A DNA stretch of 64,000 bases from positions 248,001 through 312,000 of the forward strand of contig JAVTVY010010516.1 in assembly GCA_036873755.1 (NCBI GenBank), written 5' to 3'. Of this stretch, positions 41,850-52,494 are shown one piece after another. The stretch comes from Hanleya hanleyi. Its lineage: Eukaryota; Mollusca; Polyplacophora; Lepidopleurida; Hanleyidae. Position 1 is the first letter of the stretch, and every line of letters starts with the position of its first letter. The notes under the pieces are model-generated. The model saw nothing but the letters and a program-made list of their open reading frames with translations, had not been told where the DNA came from and searched no databases. A program made the position numbers and the translations under genes.

Positions 41850-43463
41850 TCAGTCAGAATCACTGTCCGATTCGATAATTGGTACACGTCGTTTTCTGCT
41901 GATGGATAGTGGTTTATTTTGATACACATTGATGTGAAAGGTACCACCGTGGATATTACCAGAAAACAAAGATGAAATACCAGACATAGCTTGGTTCCCG
42001 TGGTTTGACGAGCGGACAGAAAACGATGATGGCGCGGATACATCTAACTTTACCGGTACATCATGGATGGGAGAGGATGGAATGAGGACGGGAGAAACTT
42101 CACCACCATGTTCTCCAGCTTCAGTATTAGGATCAGGGGATTTCGTTCCTGGATCGCTGGGAAGTGCGGTGCAACCATCAGATATCGGATCTGCATGGAT
42201 TTTCAGTGGAACTACGGGCCGTACAACTACAAGAGATTCTGATTTTACGTTTTGTGGTGCGGTGCTCAAAATTGTTGAAATACGACAGTGTTGTTGCTCT
42301 GTGATGTGACTGTAATTATTTACGGATTGGATGTTTCGATGGCCTGAAATTTGCATTATGTGGGTAGGAGGAACATCTTTTTCTGTTAATTTTTGCATCA
42401 AATGTTTCCTTGCGCTGGTATTTGTGAAGTGTTTATCACCCCCGAGTTGACCATTTTCTACCATTCGTTTCATCATTCGAGATATTGTATTTACACCCAC
42501 TCGATTCCGCTTGAACCACTGTTCCCCCTCCTTCGGCCCATCTTTCCTTGTGTTGGAAGCTATATAGAATGGGGAATCCTTTGCACAGTAATCAGAGGGA
42601 CGTTTGTCTCTATACGCTTTGTAGGTTTCCACGGGACACCTGTGAGGATTTTCAGGATTTGACCATGCCTTGGGATTTACTTGCCGAACATCGCGGATAT
42701 TTACCCCTGTGCGAGTTTTCGTCTGGCGTTCGTTGTACTCAAGATATTCTTTCCCGTCGCTGTCAATACACAGCTTGAGATCGCCCCAATTCATATTATG
42801 ATGTTCTGTAACCCCCCTCATCCCAAAGAAGACGGAGTTATTGAACCATATCGTGTTCAACAGAGTATTCGGTTTATTTCTACCAAGTTGATCGGACGCG
42901 TAAAGTTGTTCTACCTCATCATCATTCAAAGCATCCGATTTGTTAGGTAAGTTTCCCTTGCCTCCCCGTTTCAGCTGTTTTTGTTTTGCTTTGAGGACCT
43001 CCCTCACCCCATGAAATTCAACGTTGTCGTTGAAGATCGACACCCCATATTTGTGATGTTTTAGAAATCTTTCAATACTTCCAAGTTTGCTTCGCAAACT
43101 GGTAGGTTCATAGTTATCACCATCCGCTTTTCTCAGACCAATAATAAATTTACACAACAAGTTATTCAATTCCACTGGTGGAATTTCACAAATCTCTCTG
43201 TTTTCATTTATTTCTGGGAGATTCAAAAACTCTTCAAATAATTGTATATCTCCGCGGGTTTTCCTGGCGGTATTGGGATTCTCTTCTTGGCCAATGATGA
43301 TGTCGATATCACTGTCGACGACCGGTAAAAATCTCGGCTTCTTTCCTGTCTGTCCCTGTCCCTTGTTGATTTGGCTACTGGTCTTGGCAGGTTCAAATGT
43401 TGTGGTCCTGCTGATATCAGTGGGCTCGACCTGTTCGTCAATGACGAAAACAATAGGCCCAGC
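41850..43463 (-). CDS. Tyrosine recombinase (Crypton/DUF3504 type), main exon
   Basis: A DNA strand-cutting recombinase. The open frame runs from 43463; numbering from 43226, it has an N-terminal SAM-like region (residues 15-80), then catalytic Arg in F-F-G-M-R137-G, Lys in Q-T-K170-T-R-T-G, S-A-R273-K-H, S-G-H296-R and the nucleophile N-N-Y305-S-H. The His of the usual H-x-x-R box is replaced (N-T-S-A-R). A Pro/Ser-rich tail follows with F-S-G-N-I-H-G-G-T-F-H-I-N, a C-terminal motif I know from invertebrate DUF3504 proteins, and a final S-D-S-D-S-D. There is no usable ATG before residue 136, so an upstream exon is needed; a possible acceptor is GACGAACAG|GTCGAG at 43431/43430. The frame is long and intact, which implies recent activity or domestication. 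Confidence 0.8.
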   Translation of the reverse strand, partial: AGPIVFVIDEQVEPTDISRTTTFEPAKTSSQINKGQGQTGKKPRFLPVVDSDIDIIIGQEENPNTARKTRGDIQLFEEFLNLPEINENREICEIPPVELNNLLCKFIIGLRKADGDNYEPTSLRSKLGSIERFLKHHKYGVSIFNDNVEFHGVREVLKAKQKQLKRGGKGNLPNKSDALNDDEVEQLYASDQLGRNKPNTLLNTIWFNNSVFFGMRGVTEHHNMNWGDLKLCIDSDGKEYLEYNERQTKTRTGVNIRDVRQVNPKAWSNPENPHRCPVETYKAYRDKRPSDYCAKDSPFYIASNTRKDGPKEGEQWFKRNRVGVNTISRMMKRMVENGQLGGDKHFTNTSARKHLMQKLTEKDVPPTHIMQISGHRNIQSVNNYSHITEQQHCRISTILSTAPQNVKSESLVVVRPVVPLKIHADPISDGCTALPSDPGTKSPDPNTEAGEHGGEVSPVLIPSSPIHDVPVKLDVSAPSSFSVRSSNHGNQAMSGISSLFSGNIHGGTFHINVYQNKPLSISRKRRVPIIESDSDSD

Positions 43464-44308
43464 TTAGTAGATATTATTAGACAGTCCTATCACAGGAGCT
43501 CATTTACCGTAAAAAAAAGGGGGGGGGGTAGCCACAACTGTTCCTATCAATAATGCCTTCGATTGAAGGAGTGAGAAAATAAAATTTTCCTCATTTTCCT
43601 TACTCCCTCCAACCCTGCTTAGATATACATTAACCAATTAATATCAACAACGGTCCCGTACCGTACGAGCGCCTTTGTTCTCTGTTTCACATTTCTATTA
43701 ATCATGACATAGAATGCCAATTCCTCAACAAATACCAGCACAAGAAAGCCCTGGTGTATGCTATATCGATTAGCGAGATCTATATATATTGGTGAAGTCT
43801 TACACCAAAGGCTTGCCGGTTCAGAAAAATATGAAATAATATTTGTGTTGCTTTATTCAATTCGATTTCAAAACATCCAAAACGGACCGTATACAAGGTG
43901 GGGGAGACAACTCCTCTTCAGAACAATACCATTTATTACGCTCACCGAATGACTGGTGGTGGTGTTGTTGCCCAGCTTTGTGCCGGAATGACTTTCTCTC
44001 CCCGCCCGCCAGTCTGGCAGGCCTATACCTTCAACATATCCAGTACTTTCCACGGCCTATATACAATTAACAAAAATAATTTCAGTTCATTGTTCACGCT
44101 CATTTTATTTACATCTTCGTATTGCATAATTAAAAATTAGAATCCACAGTACTGGGTCAAAAAGTAAAAACTATATATTGATGTGTAATTTTCAGAGTAT
44201 CCCCAGTATTTTCCATATGATGTCGCCTAGATAATTGTAAAATTTCTTCTCTGTTAATAATAATATATTGTGATTCACATATGAAGTTGTGTTGTTATTT
44301 ATAAATAT
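43464..44308. other. Non-coding interior of the recombinase element
   Basis: It has a C/G homopolymer near 43519-43528, and several short frames are open without motifs. It probably represents an intron. Confidence 0.35.
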
Positions 44309-44632
44309 TTAATTAAGTAGAGAGAATTGTATCGAACTGTATATTATACGGACCTTATTGGGTGCTGTTGACGGAATCACAGAAAATCTGTAGCGTGGTT
44401 CAGTCAAAATCATTCGGAAACCGGAGCTCGTGAAAGTCTCAATTTTGAATAATGGGAATGTTCCGAGTGGTCTAATTATCCCGATCACTTTCCCTTTTCT
44501 CCCTCCATCCGTTCGAACATAGTTTCCGATGCTAATATTGAAAGTATCCATTGTGTTGTTGTCAACAAAACAATAAACAACACTGCAGACGACAGATGGG
44601 GTCAATGGGTACTTTATTGAATGGAATTCCAA
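44309..44632 (-). CDS. Hypothetical upstream exon in the recombinase element
   Basis: A 107-codon open frame, with a more likely start at M-D-T-F-N (44551), contains a KOW-like Y-V-R-T-D-G-G-R-K-G-K-V-I-G-I segment and then F-K-I-E-T-F-T. It lies in the same orientation as and ~850 bases upstream of the recombinase exon, so it could be its first exon or a separate gene. No clean splice donor is seen. Function unknown. Confidence 0.35.
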   Translation of the reverse strand: MEFHSIKYPLTPSVVCSVVYCFVDNNTMDTFNISIGNYVRTDGGRKGKVIGIIRPLGTFPLFKIETFTSSGFRMILTEPRYRFSVIPSTAPNKVRIIYSSIQFSLLN

Positions 44633-44821
44633 TGTGATGACGTAATGAAAGTAGTCCCGGCATAGCTCTGAATGTAAGATGTACTTTGATTGGTGAAAAA
44701 GTCATCATTTTGGTTGGAAGCTCCAATCAAACGATCTTTAACAAAAAATTACTATACGATACAGCATTTGTATAGTATACGTGTATCACATTGCTTTTGG
44801 CCTCGGTGATGTGAGAATTAT

Positions 44822-45211
44822 GTATATCCTGTTTGTTCCTATTCTTAAACACAGGAACAACATTAGCACGTTTAAATAACGAAGGGAAAACACCAGAGTT
44901 TAATGATTTGTTAAAATGAATGTAAGAGGAACAGACAGTTCCTCGGCACAATGTTTTAGAAATACATTATCAGGACCACAAGCTTTTTTCACATCGATAG
45001 ATTATAGAATTTCCAATATGTCATCATGTGATATAGTTATATCCGACAGATTGTTATCATGGACAGAATCTACATCAGGTAGATCAGAATATTCTACGTC
45101 ATTAAACACTGATGAAAAGAACCGATTAAAAACATCTACAATTGTGTCAGGTCTGTCATATTCATTTTGTCCGTTGTTCACAACAGTTGGAATTGAACCG
45201 GATTTGAACAT
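44822..45211 (-). pseudogene. LINE ORF2, RT upstream segment
   Basis: Minus-strand reading shows F-N-R-F-F-S-S-V-F, then K-A-C-G-P-D-N-V and F-P-S-L-F-K-R-A-N-V-V-P-V-F-K-N-R-N-K-Q-D-I-H-N, the block that immediately precedes Y-R-P-x-S-L-L in LINE RTs. The sequence stops at I-H-N because the recombinase element starts there. Confidence 0.8.
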
Positions 45212-45415
45212 TTGTCAGACTGCGTAGCATTCCATGACGTCGGTCTAATTAGACTGTCGTTGGAGACAACCCCACTCGAGGTCACGGCGATTAAAATCAT
45301 CACACAAGATTACACATTCGGTGTTCGCATTTGCATGACCATAGACCAGTTCAAGAGATCGGTCAAGTTCTTGCCATGTGTAGTTATTAGACCAAGTAGG
45401 AATGTAGACACTGCC

Positions 45416-45877
45416 TTAATATAAAATACAGCCTTTCATAAAAATCTGGATCCAAACAATTTCCAGGTCAGTTTCAAATTCATCGCGACGACGACATTTG
45501 TAAATGTTTTTAACAGCTATCATGGCTCCACCGCCGCATTCTTTTTTGTTATTCGCTGTTGGCGCTGATTCACGATCTCGTCTATGAACAATGTAGGGAT
45601 AATCAGTATATATTTCAGGGTCAAAAACATAGTCCAGCCAAGATTCAGTAATGGCGATAAAATCGTAATGTAGGTCACCAAAATTTAGATGAAAATTGGT
45701 CAGCTTGCCTTTTATGCTGGTGCAATTCTGATAAAACAGCTTGTATTCCGTGCATTTATCCGATCCCGTCGACACACTGGTACTGGGCCCAGGATTTGGA
45801 GAAATATATCCCGACAGCAAAAGAATTACCATCGTGGTGTGACGAAAAGCTGAAACTGAGACAGTGCATTTCGCCAT
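45416..45877 (-). pseudogene. LINE ORF2 N-terminus: 2A-like motif and AP endonuclease
   Basis: Near residues 22-31 it reads S-G-Y-I-S-P-N-P-G-P, which matches the N-P-G-P core of 2A-like sequences found in some CR1/L2-type LINEs (the usual G-D-I/V is altered to G-Y-I). Then come L-F-Y-Q-N-C-T-S-I-K-G-K and I-A-I-T-E-S-W-L-D, which carry the Asn and Glu of an apurinic-type endonuclease, and G-G-G-A-M-I-A-V. A stop after I-L-Y truncates the domain; a later D-D-F-N-R near 45310-45270 shows that its C-terminal part survives out of frame. Confidence 0.75.
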
Positions 45878-46003
45878 TTTGTATTTTTTATGTCCAGGTC
45901 AACCTTCATCTAAGTGTACAAAACATTCAGAGCAGTCCAACGACTCACAGAAAACTGACTTTGGTATATCACTGGATACAAGAATTCTCTGATAACTCCT
46001 TGT

Positions 46004-46860
46004 TCAATTCAGACATATTGGAAGTTGGAAGGTGAGTAGAAACATAGTAATACTGGCAATATTTGAAGAGCGCAGATAAATGTGCGTCCTCCTCCAGACG
46101 CCATTTGTCTGCTTCCACCTTTTGGAGTCTCTATCGAGGTTTTCATGTTTTTGATGAAACCTGTTGAAGTTGAGCTCTCTGCTGTTGATGTTTTCCTTTT
46201 GCTGAGACTTGTGTGTGTGAAGGCTGGGGTTTTTCTTCCCTTTCATGGGGATTTTTCCAGTTGAGCTTTTTTGTGTGAAGGCTGAGGTTTTCTTCCCTTT
46301 CATGGGCATTTTTCCAGTTGAGCTCATTCGTTCAGCATGTTCAGATTCCCTGTCCGCCCCTCCAGACTCATAATCCCCATGGCTCCATGTGTCTTTGTGT
46401 TCAATGCTTCAGCTTCCCTCAATGCTCCAGCTTCCCTCTCATATTTCAGGGCAGTCCTCACTCCAGACCTCGAGGTCTTCCTTTACAATACGCTGGTGGC
46501 CGGACTCCTCTTCTTCCTCAGATCCCATACACCTCACCCCCTCACCCTCGTCACTCTCTTCTCCTCTAACCGGACTCTTCGACTCAGATTGGTCTGCCAG
46601 CCTGGATAACTCACTGATTCTCTCTTCTAACTTCTTCATAGAACAACTGACTTCATTCATTACTTCTTCTTGTGAATCAAGTGTCTCTCCCGTCTCTTTC
46701 CGTATTGATCTCATGTCTTCTCTCAATTTGTCCATGGACTTCTCCGTTTTTTTCGTTGATTAGAGCACAAATTCCTTTATCCCATCTATTTTAGCGGAAA
46801 CTTCAACCTCAAAATCTTCCATTTTAGCGGCGATTTCCATAACACACAAATCAAGTCATG
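46004..46860 (-). pseudogene. LINE ORF1 remnant, coiled coil
   Basis: Minus-strand frames give a short M-E-I-A-A-K-M-E-D-F start, then (after a stop) a heptad-rich acidic/basic stretch (L-R-E-D-M-R-S-I-R-K-E, M-K-K-L-E-E-R-I-S-E-L) and a Lys/Ser-rich section with twice-repeated S-T-G-K-x-P-M-K-G-K-K. A coiled coil plus a basic region upstream of ORF2 fits a LINE ORF1 nucleic-acid-binding protein. Confidence 0.5.
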
Positions 46861-46869
46861 TATGACCAG

Positions 46870-47560
46870 GAAGGCAGCACATTGTATAAATTATGCGGGA
46901 AGCTTAGGTTATCAGGAACACATCATGGCTGCAAACATGTTCTCCCATCATTCTCACCAATTGTGGGAATTGCCTAATAGGTCTGATACACGATTTCGCA
47001 ATGATAGCTTTGGCAATGTCTTGGTACAAGTATCGTGTATGCCAAGTTTCAATACATTCGGTTCAGCCGTTGGTTTTTGCAAATCGAAAAGGCTTTCAAA
47101 TATTTGGAAATCCAAACAAATTTCAAGGATATAATCATAGCGCGAAAATCTACGCTCTTCAGTCTCCCTTCTCGCTTACTTTGCCGAGCAAAATGGAAAA
47201 TTTATATTTCCTTAAAAGTAAATTTTCAATGAATTTAGTATCAGGTCTATCAGTTTGATCTGTGAAACTATGGAATGGGGGTGAAGGCTTTCTCGAACTG
47301 TCCAAGAGGCATATTGACAGTTTTCACTATTCAGATTTAAGCCTGTAGCAGTCTTGATATAATTCGATTAGAATAATTAATTAAGTTTCTGCATTTACGT
47401 GTGTTATCATCTGCAAACTGAATACCTTGACGTTCTTTTCCATGCAGCAAGACATGGTCTGTTCCTTCTATATGAATGATTAACTATTTCATTCTTAGGA
47501 AATATCACATCATCTGACATGTTCGGTCAAGCCTTTTTGAAGGTTGCTAATTTTATTAAT
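46870..47560. other. No recognised gene
   Basis: There are three overlapping short plus-strand frames without conserved motifs, and no repeat is visible. Confidence 0.4.
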
Positions 47561-47565
47561 TTTTA

Positions 47566-49512
47566 GCCCACCATCACCAGATGGTGGGCTGTTCAAATCG
47601 CCTTTCGTCCGTGGTCCGTCGTCCGTCCGTCCGTCGTCCGTCGTCCGTCCGTCCGTCGTCCGTCCGTAAACAATTCTTGTTATCGCGATTTTTCAGGAAC
47701 TACTGCATGGATCTTTCTGAAATTTGATACACAGGTTCCCCTTGGGGTCTAGTTGTGCAGATACCTTTTCTGGTCCGATTCGAAAATCCAATATGGCCAC
47801 AAGGCGGCCATCTTGGATTTCCCTATGAAACCTTGTTATCGCGATTTCTCAGGAACAACTGCATGGATCTTTCCCAAATTCGGTACACAGGTTCCCCTTG
47901 GGGTCTAATTGTGCAGATACCTTTTGTGGTCCGATTCGAAAATCCAATATGGCCACAAGGCGGCCATCTTGGATTTCCCTATGAAACCTTGTTATCGCGA
48001 TTTCTCAGGAACTACTGCATGGATCTTTCTGAAATTTGGTACACAGGTTCCCCTTGGGATCTGGTTGTGCAGATACCTCTTCTGGTCCGATTCGAAAATC
48101 CAATATGGCCACAAGGCGGCCATCTTGGATTTCCCCATGAAACCTTGTTATCGCGATTTCTCAGGAACTATTGCATGGTTCTTTCCCAACTTCGGTACAC
48201 AGGTTCCACTTGGGATCTAGTTGTGCAAGATACCTTTTCTAGTCCGATTCGAAAATCCAATATGGCCACAAGGCGACCATATTAGATTTCCCCATGAAAC
48301 TTTGTTATCGTGGGTTCTCAGGAAATACTGCATGGATCATTGTCAAATTTGGTACACAGGCTTCCCTTGTGGTACAGTTGTGCAAGATACCTTTTCTGGT
48401 CGTCCGTCCGTAAACAATTCTTGTTATCACGATTTTTCAGGAACTACTGCATGGATCTTTCTGAAATTTGGTACACAGGTTCCCCTTGGGGTCTAGTTGT
48501 GCAGATACCTTTTCTGGTCCGATTCGAAAATCCAATATGGCCACAAGGCGGCCGTCTTGGATTTCCCCATGAAACCTTGTTATCGCGATTTCTCAGGAAC
48601 TACTGCATGGATCTTTTCCAAATTCGGTACACAGGTTCCACTTGGGATCTAGTTGTGCAAGATACCTTTTCTAGTCCGATTCGAAAATCCAATATGGCCA
48701 CAAGGCGACCATATTAGATTTCCCCATGAAACTTTGTTATCGTGGTTTCTCAGGAAATACTGCATGGATCATTGTCAAATTTGGTACACAGGCTTCCCTT
48801 GTGGTACAGTTGTGCAAGATACCTTTTCTGGTCGTCCGTCCGTAAACAATTCTTGTTATCACGATTTTTCAGGAACTACTGCATGGATCTTTCTGAAATT
48901 TGGTACACAGGTTCCCCTTGGGGTCTAGTTGTGCAGATACCTTTTCTGGTCCGATTCGAAAATCCAATATGGCCACAAGGCGGCCATCTTGGATTTCCCC
49001 ATGAAACCTTGTTATCGCGATTTCGCAGGAACTAGTTCATGGATCTTTCTCAAATTTGGTATACAGGTTCCCTTTCGGGTCTAGTTGTGCAGATACCTTT
49101 TCTGGTCCGATTCGAAAATCCAATATGGCCACCAGGCAGCCATCTTGGATTTCCCCATGAAACTTTGTTATTGTCATTTCTCAGGAAGTACTCCATGGAT
49201 CTTTCTCAAATTTGGTACACAGGTTCCCCTTAGGGTCTAGTTGTGCAAGACATATTTTTCAGTCCGAATCGAAAATCCAATATGCCCACCAGGCGGCCAT
49301 ATTAGATTTCCCCATGAAACTTTGTTATCGTGGTTTCTCAGGAAATACTGCATGGATCATTGTCAAATTTGGTACACAGGCTTCCCTTGTGGTACAGTTG
49401 TGCAAGATACCTTTTCTGGTCCGATTCGAAAATCCAATATGGCCACAAGGCGGCCATCTTGGATTTCCCCATAAAACTTTGTTATCGCGATTTCTCAGGA
49501 ACTACTGCATGG
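47566..49512 (+). repeat. ~156-bp satellite with GTCC-rich leader and higher-order duplication
   Basis: It begins with a short hairpin (AGCCCACCATC...GATGGTGGGCT) and a CCGTCCGT run (47614-47668), followed by about twelve units each containing TTCTCAGGAACTACTGCATG, TACACAGGTTCC, CCGATTCGAAAATCCAATAT and GGCGGCCAT. A 432-bp block (48396-48827) is repeated next to itself, restarting with the CGTCCGTCCGTAAACAATTC leader. The unit length is a multiple of three and lacks stops in one frame, so long open frames arise by chance. It is the kind of satellite found in many marine invertebrates. Confidence 0.9.
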
Positions 49513-51135
49513 GTCGGCGGATCAAACAGTGGGACATATTCTATAAAGTGACTATAGAGAATATCCATACCTTCACCTTCCATATCAAGGAGTTGAAATA
49601 ATTCGGAATTAAAATGTATTTCTTCAAATTTTAAATCAGTTTTCTCAGTCCAGTGAACTGTCTCATCTGCCGACGGGTCGGCTACATGAAGGGACGTCAC
49701 TCTTGTGACACAACGTTACAACTCGGCAACTTTAGACTACTGCGTGTTTCGATCCAAGGGAAATAATCAGGATTCAGACACCTTCGAAGCCCATTACTGC
49801 TCGGATCCCTTCAGTATTAAGTATTGTACCATGTTGCTATTTTCGAGCATGGTATCTTAAAAGAGATATCTCAAACTAGCCCAGTAAACATAACAGAATT
49901 AGCAGTCGTTCCTAATTATAAAATCTTATGTATGTTTCATAGCTCATGCTAAAGGGTCAAAGACATTTGTCTTCGCTTCCAGTACCCAATGATGACACGT
50001 GCAAAAAAAAATACTACAAAACGAAGACGAATGATCCTCCGGACATTCACTTCCAGACTAACTTTGCTCTTTTCTCTTGTACTATTACAACTGACATAAG
50101 TACAGTTTCTAGAAATCTTGAAACTCCTTAAACTTAGAAAGATGATATCTTGGTGTTTTCCAGTGTCCCTTTTCCGATTTTTTTCGCTCAGATTCGAAAT
50201 TCTGTAAACAAAAATACAAATCAATCGTTTGTTCTTAGTAAAAATGGACAAAAAGATCCTCTTGTCATTAGCTTACAATTATCGGGCAATGGTGGGCGCC
50301 CAGATCCTTCAGGATCTCTCGTTTTGTTTAAAAATCAAATTCTGCAAATAAGAAACATTTCTAGTCAATATCTATGGATATCTCCCTATACTCAATTCGC
50401 GAATATGTTTGCCACTAAATCATTCCGAAGGTGATTTAAGTGTGAAAATTCATGGCTAGTTCGCTAAACAAGCTCTGTGTGTAAGGGAATGATGTCGAAT
50501 TGATCACTGTTCTCGTTATTATCTTTTGGCACAAAAGATCAAATTATTGCATTCACGAAAATGACTGCCAAGTTAAAGTCAATATGAAAGATATCTAAGT
50601 ATCAAAATCAGACTGCAAAACTCCACCAGGAACGAGGTCAAATAGATCGCTTTTATGGTCAGTATCTGCTAATATTTGACGGATTCCATTCGTAAAACTG
50701 ATTGACAAAGTAACGTAAATTGTGAAGTGTAGAACCGGTAAATTCTAGCAGAAACAGGCTCTGACTTGAGAGAATGATATCAAATGCAATATGTTTCTGC
50801 CCATTTTTGATGATACACATAATTATTGAATTTACGGGATTAATGCTGATTAATGCTAATCTAAAGAAATTCTGGGTGCCGCAAAGGACGGGAACATCAA
50901 TACCAGCGGAGCAAGGTCCTGGCTTGCGAGAATGAGGATAGAGAGGCTGTGTCCAGAAAGAGGATCATTCAAAATAGCTACATGCCAAATTTCATGCTTG
51001 TAACCAAAAGTGCACAATATAACTGCACAAATATGATGTATTGTTCGCTCACAGGATTGTCTAAATCCTTAAATACTAAATTGTCATTTCTGTATAACCA
51101 GTTGCGCATAAAGTCAGATTTGAGTATTATCAATG
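49513..51135. other. No recognised gene
   Basis: AT-rich unique-looking sequence. The longest frames are about 100 codons, overlap on opposite strands and show no motif. Confidence 0.4.
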
Positions 51136-51240
51136 AGTCGGTATAGCTAAGACGGTAAGTGCAACTACAGAGATTTCAGGGTCATCGTTTCGATTCCCAC
51201 AGAGGGTTAAATTATTCTTCCTTTCAAAACATATTTCCAT
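51136..51240 (+). mobile_element. Probable tRNA-derived SINE head
   Basis: GGTATAGCTAAGACGGTAAG resembles a pol III A box (TAGCTnAGnnGG), and GTTTCGATTCCCAC about 35 bases on is a near-perfect B box. The segment does not fold into a complete tRNA cloverleaf, so a SINE or tRNA pseudogene is more likely. Confidence 0.55.
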
Positions 51241-52490
51241 AAATGCTTGGGGGCTAAAGTTAAACATCATACCAAATTGTCATTTCTATAAGTTAAACAT
51301 CTTTATTTGGTGAAAGTTTTTGAATTGTTTCCTTACTTCTGAAACGTAATTGTTGCGTTTGTTTTTATGATGCATGATCTATAATTTGATACCAAGTATT
51401 ATTCATTATTAATCATAATGACAATGCGTTACTTGTCTACTTTTTACCAATTTGTTAATTATCTAGATTGGGTAGATAAAATGACTACTAGAAGTTATGA
51501 ACTTATTTGTTAAGACAGCCGCCTATGACTGTATGCAGATCAGCTGAACCACTACAAGGTTGCGGCTCGTCTTCCTTGGTATATAAGCAATTCAAGGATC
51601 TTAAAAGCTATATACATACTGTTCAGTGAAAATGGGAATAGCTGAACACAATGACTGATGTGTCGATTGACGGCTTTTAAGCGACTGAACTTTTCTATGT
51701 CTTGAGAATAGAAGTCTGAACGGAAATCAACAAAGCAATAATTCATTCCACCGATTATAGTTGGAATCTGCTGCAAGCTGCAAGTTATATTGTCAGCCTT
51801 CTGTCCAGGATATTACCTTTTCAATGAGAAGTTTTACACCAAAGACTTGCCGAAGTGAAATTACTACCCAAATTTAGCAATCTATATGACCTTACACAGC
51901 TGTTGACGTAGGGGATATCCCTGAAAGAATTACCGCTACCGGCACCATTCGTTTTAAGAACATAGAATGGATATTCAAAGCAGAACATAATACAGATTTG
52001 CCGTTTGTTGTACCGTAACACATTTCTGTAGCGACACAACAAAATCAATGTATATCGCATCTAATTGTTCATTTTCCCAAAAGCCCCAAATTAATTTTAG
52101 TGGGAGTCGTTCTCGATTTATTCTGATTAAAATCAGATTTAAATATGCTGGAGTTTAACCAATGAAGTGACGTCCATGTCCTATTTTATTCAGAATTAAA
52201 GAACTGAAGTTCCGTCTGTGCTTATAAATTACAACTAACAGCCTAGGGATGAAACTGAAAGCGATACACTTGTAATTACTATGTAGGCTGCCATTTATCA
52301 GCTTTGAAGAACAGCACCAATAAGATGTGAAAGAATTCAAATCGACTTCTGGAGGGTTGGAATCGATTTCTGGAGCGAGGGAGATCAATACATAAATATT
52401 GCTTCCATTGTATTGCAGACCATCCAATTGCTTTTACGCCATTTGATTGCGGTTCAAAACACAGAAGTCATAGTCATACCCCCCGCTTAA
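51241..52490. other. No recognised gene
   Basis: Short frames only. I see no clear repeat or RNA. Confidence 0.35.
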
Positions 52491-52494
52491 GTCG

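Larger units (their letters stand above)
41212..44812 (-). mobile_element. 3.6-kb element encoding a tyrosine recombinase, inserted in a LINE
   Basis: The LINE reads K-Q-D-I-H-N on one side and Y-R-P-V-S-L-L on the other, so the intervening 3.6 kb is an insertion. The flanks are GAGATTAT (41204-41211) and GAGAATTAT (44813-44821), an imperfect 8-9-bp target duplication. The ends are CACTACGAGTGG and CCTCGGTGATGT, at best a short imperfect inverted repeat. The left end carries a 120-bp palindrome, and the right end has a small TACTATAC...GTATAGTA hairpin at about 44751-44778. The cargo is a Crypton/DUF3504-type recombinase gene and an upstream open frame. Confidence 0.78.
39100..46860 (-). mobile_element. 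CR1/L2-like LINE with ORF1 and ORF2 remnants, interrupted three times
   Basis: Reading right to left on the minus strand: a coiled-coil ORF1 remnant (46860-46004), the ORF2 endonuclease (45877-45416), the start of RT (45211-44822), RT motifs (41211-40650) and the C-terminal region (40368-39340), ending in a TGAATAAA-type tail near 39100. It is broken by a 3.6-kb tyrosine-recombinase element (41212-44812) and by two family B ends (39933-40130, 40399-40640). Parts of EN and of the RT core (including the catalytic box) are deleted, so this copy is dead. Confidence 0.85.

Noticed and set aside
42067..42950. Plus-strand frames over the recombinase
   Set aside because: The minus strand has one long frame with catalytic residues in order; the plus-strand frames are short and motif-free.
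46318..46763. Three overlapping plus-strand Ser/Pro-rich frames
   Set aside because: They are complementary to the LINE ORF1 coiled-coil remnant on the minus strand.
47755..49601. Several plus-strand frames of 77-176 codons
   Set aside because: They are produced by the 156-base satellite, whose unit is a multiple of three; the same peptides recur in shifted frames.
51136..51240. A functional tRNA gene
   Set aside because: A and B boxes are present, but acceptor and anticodon stems do not pair convincingly, so it is called a SINE head.
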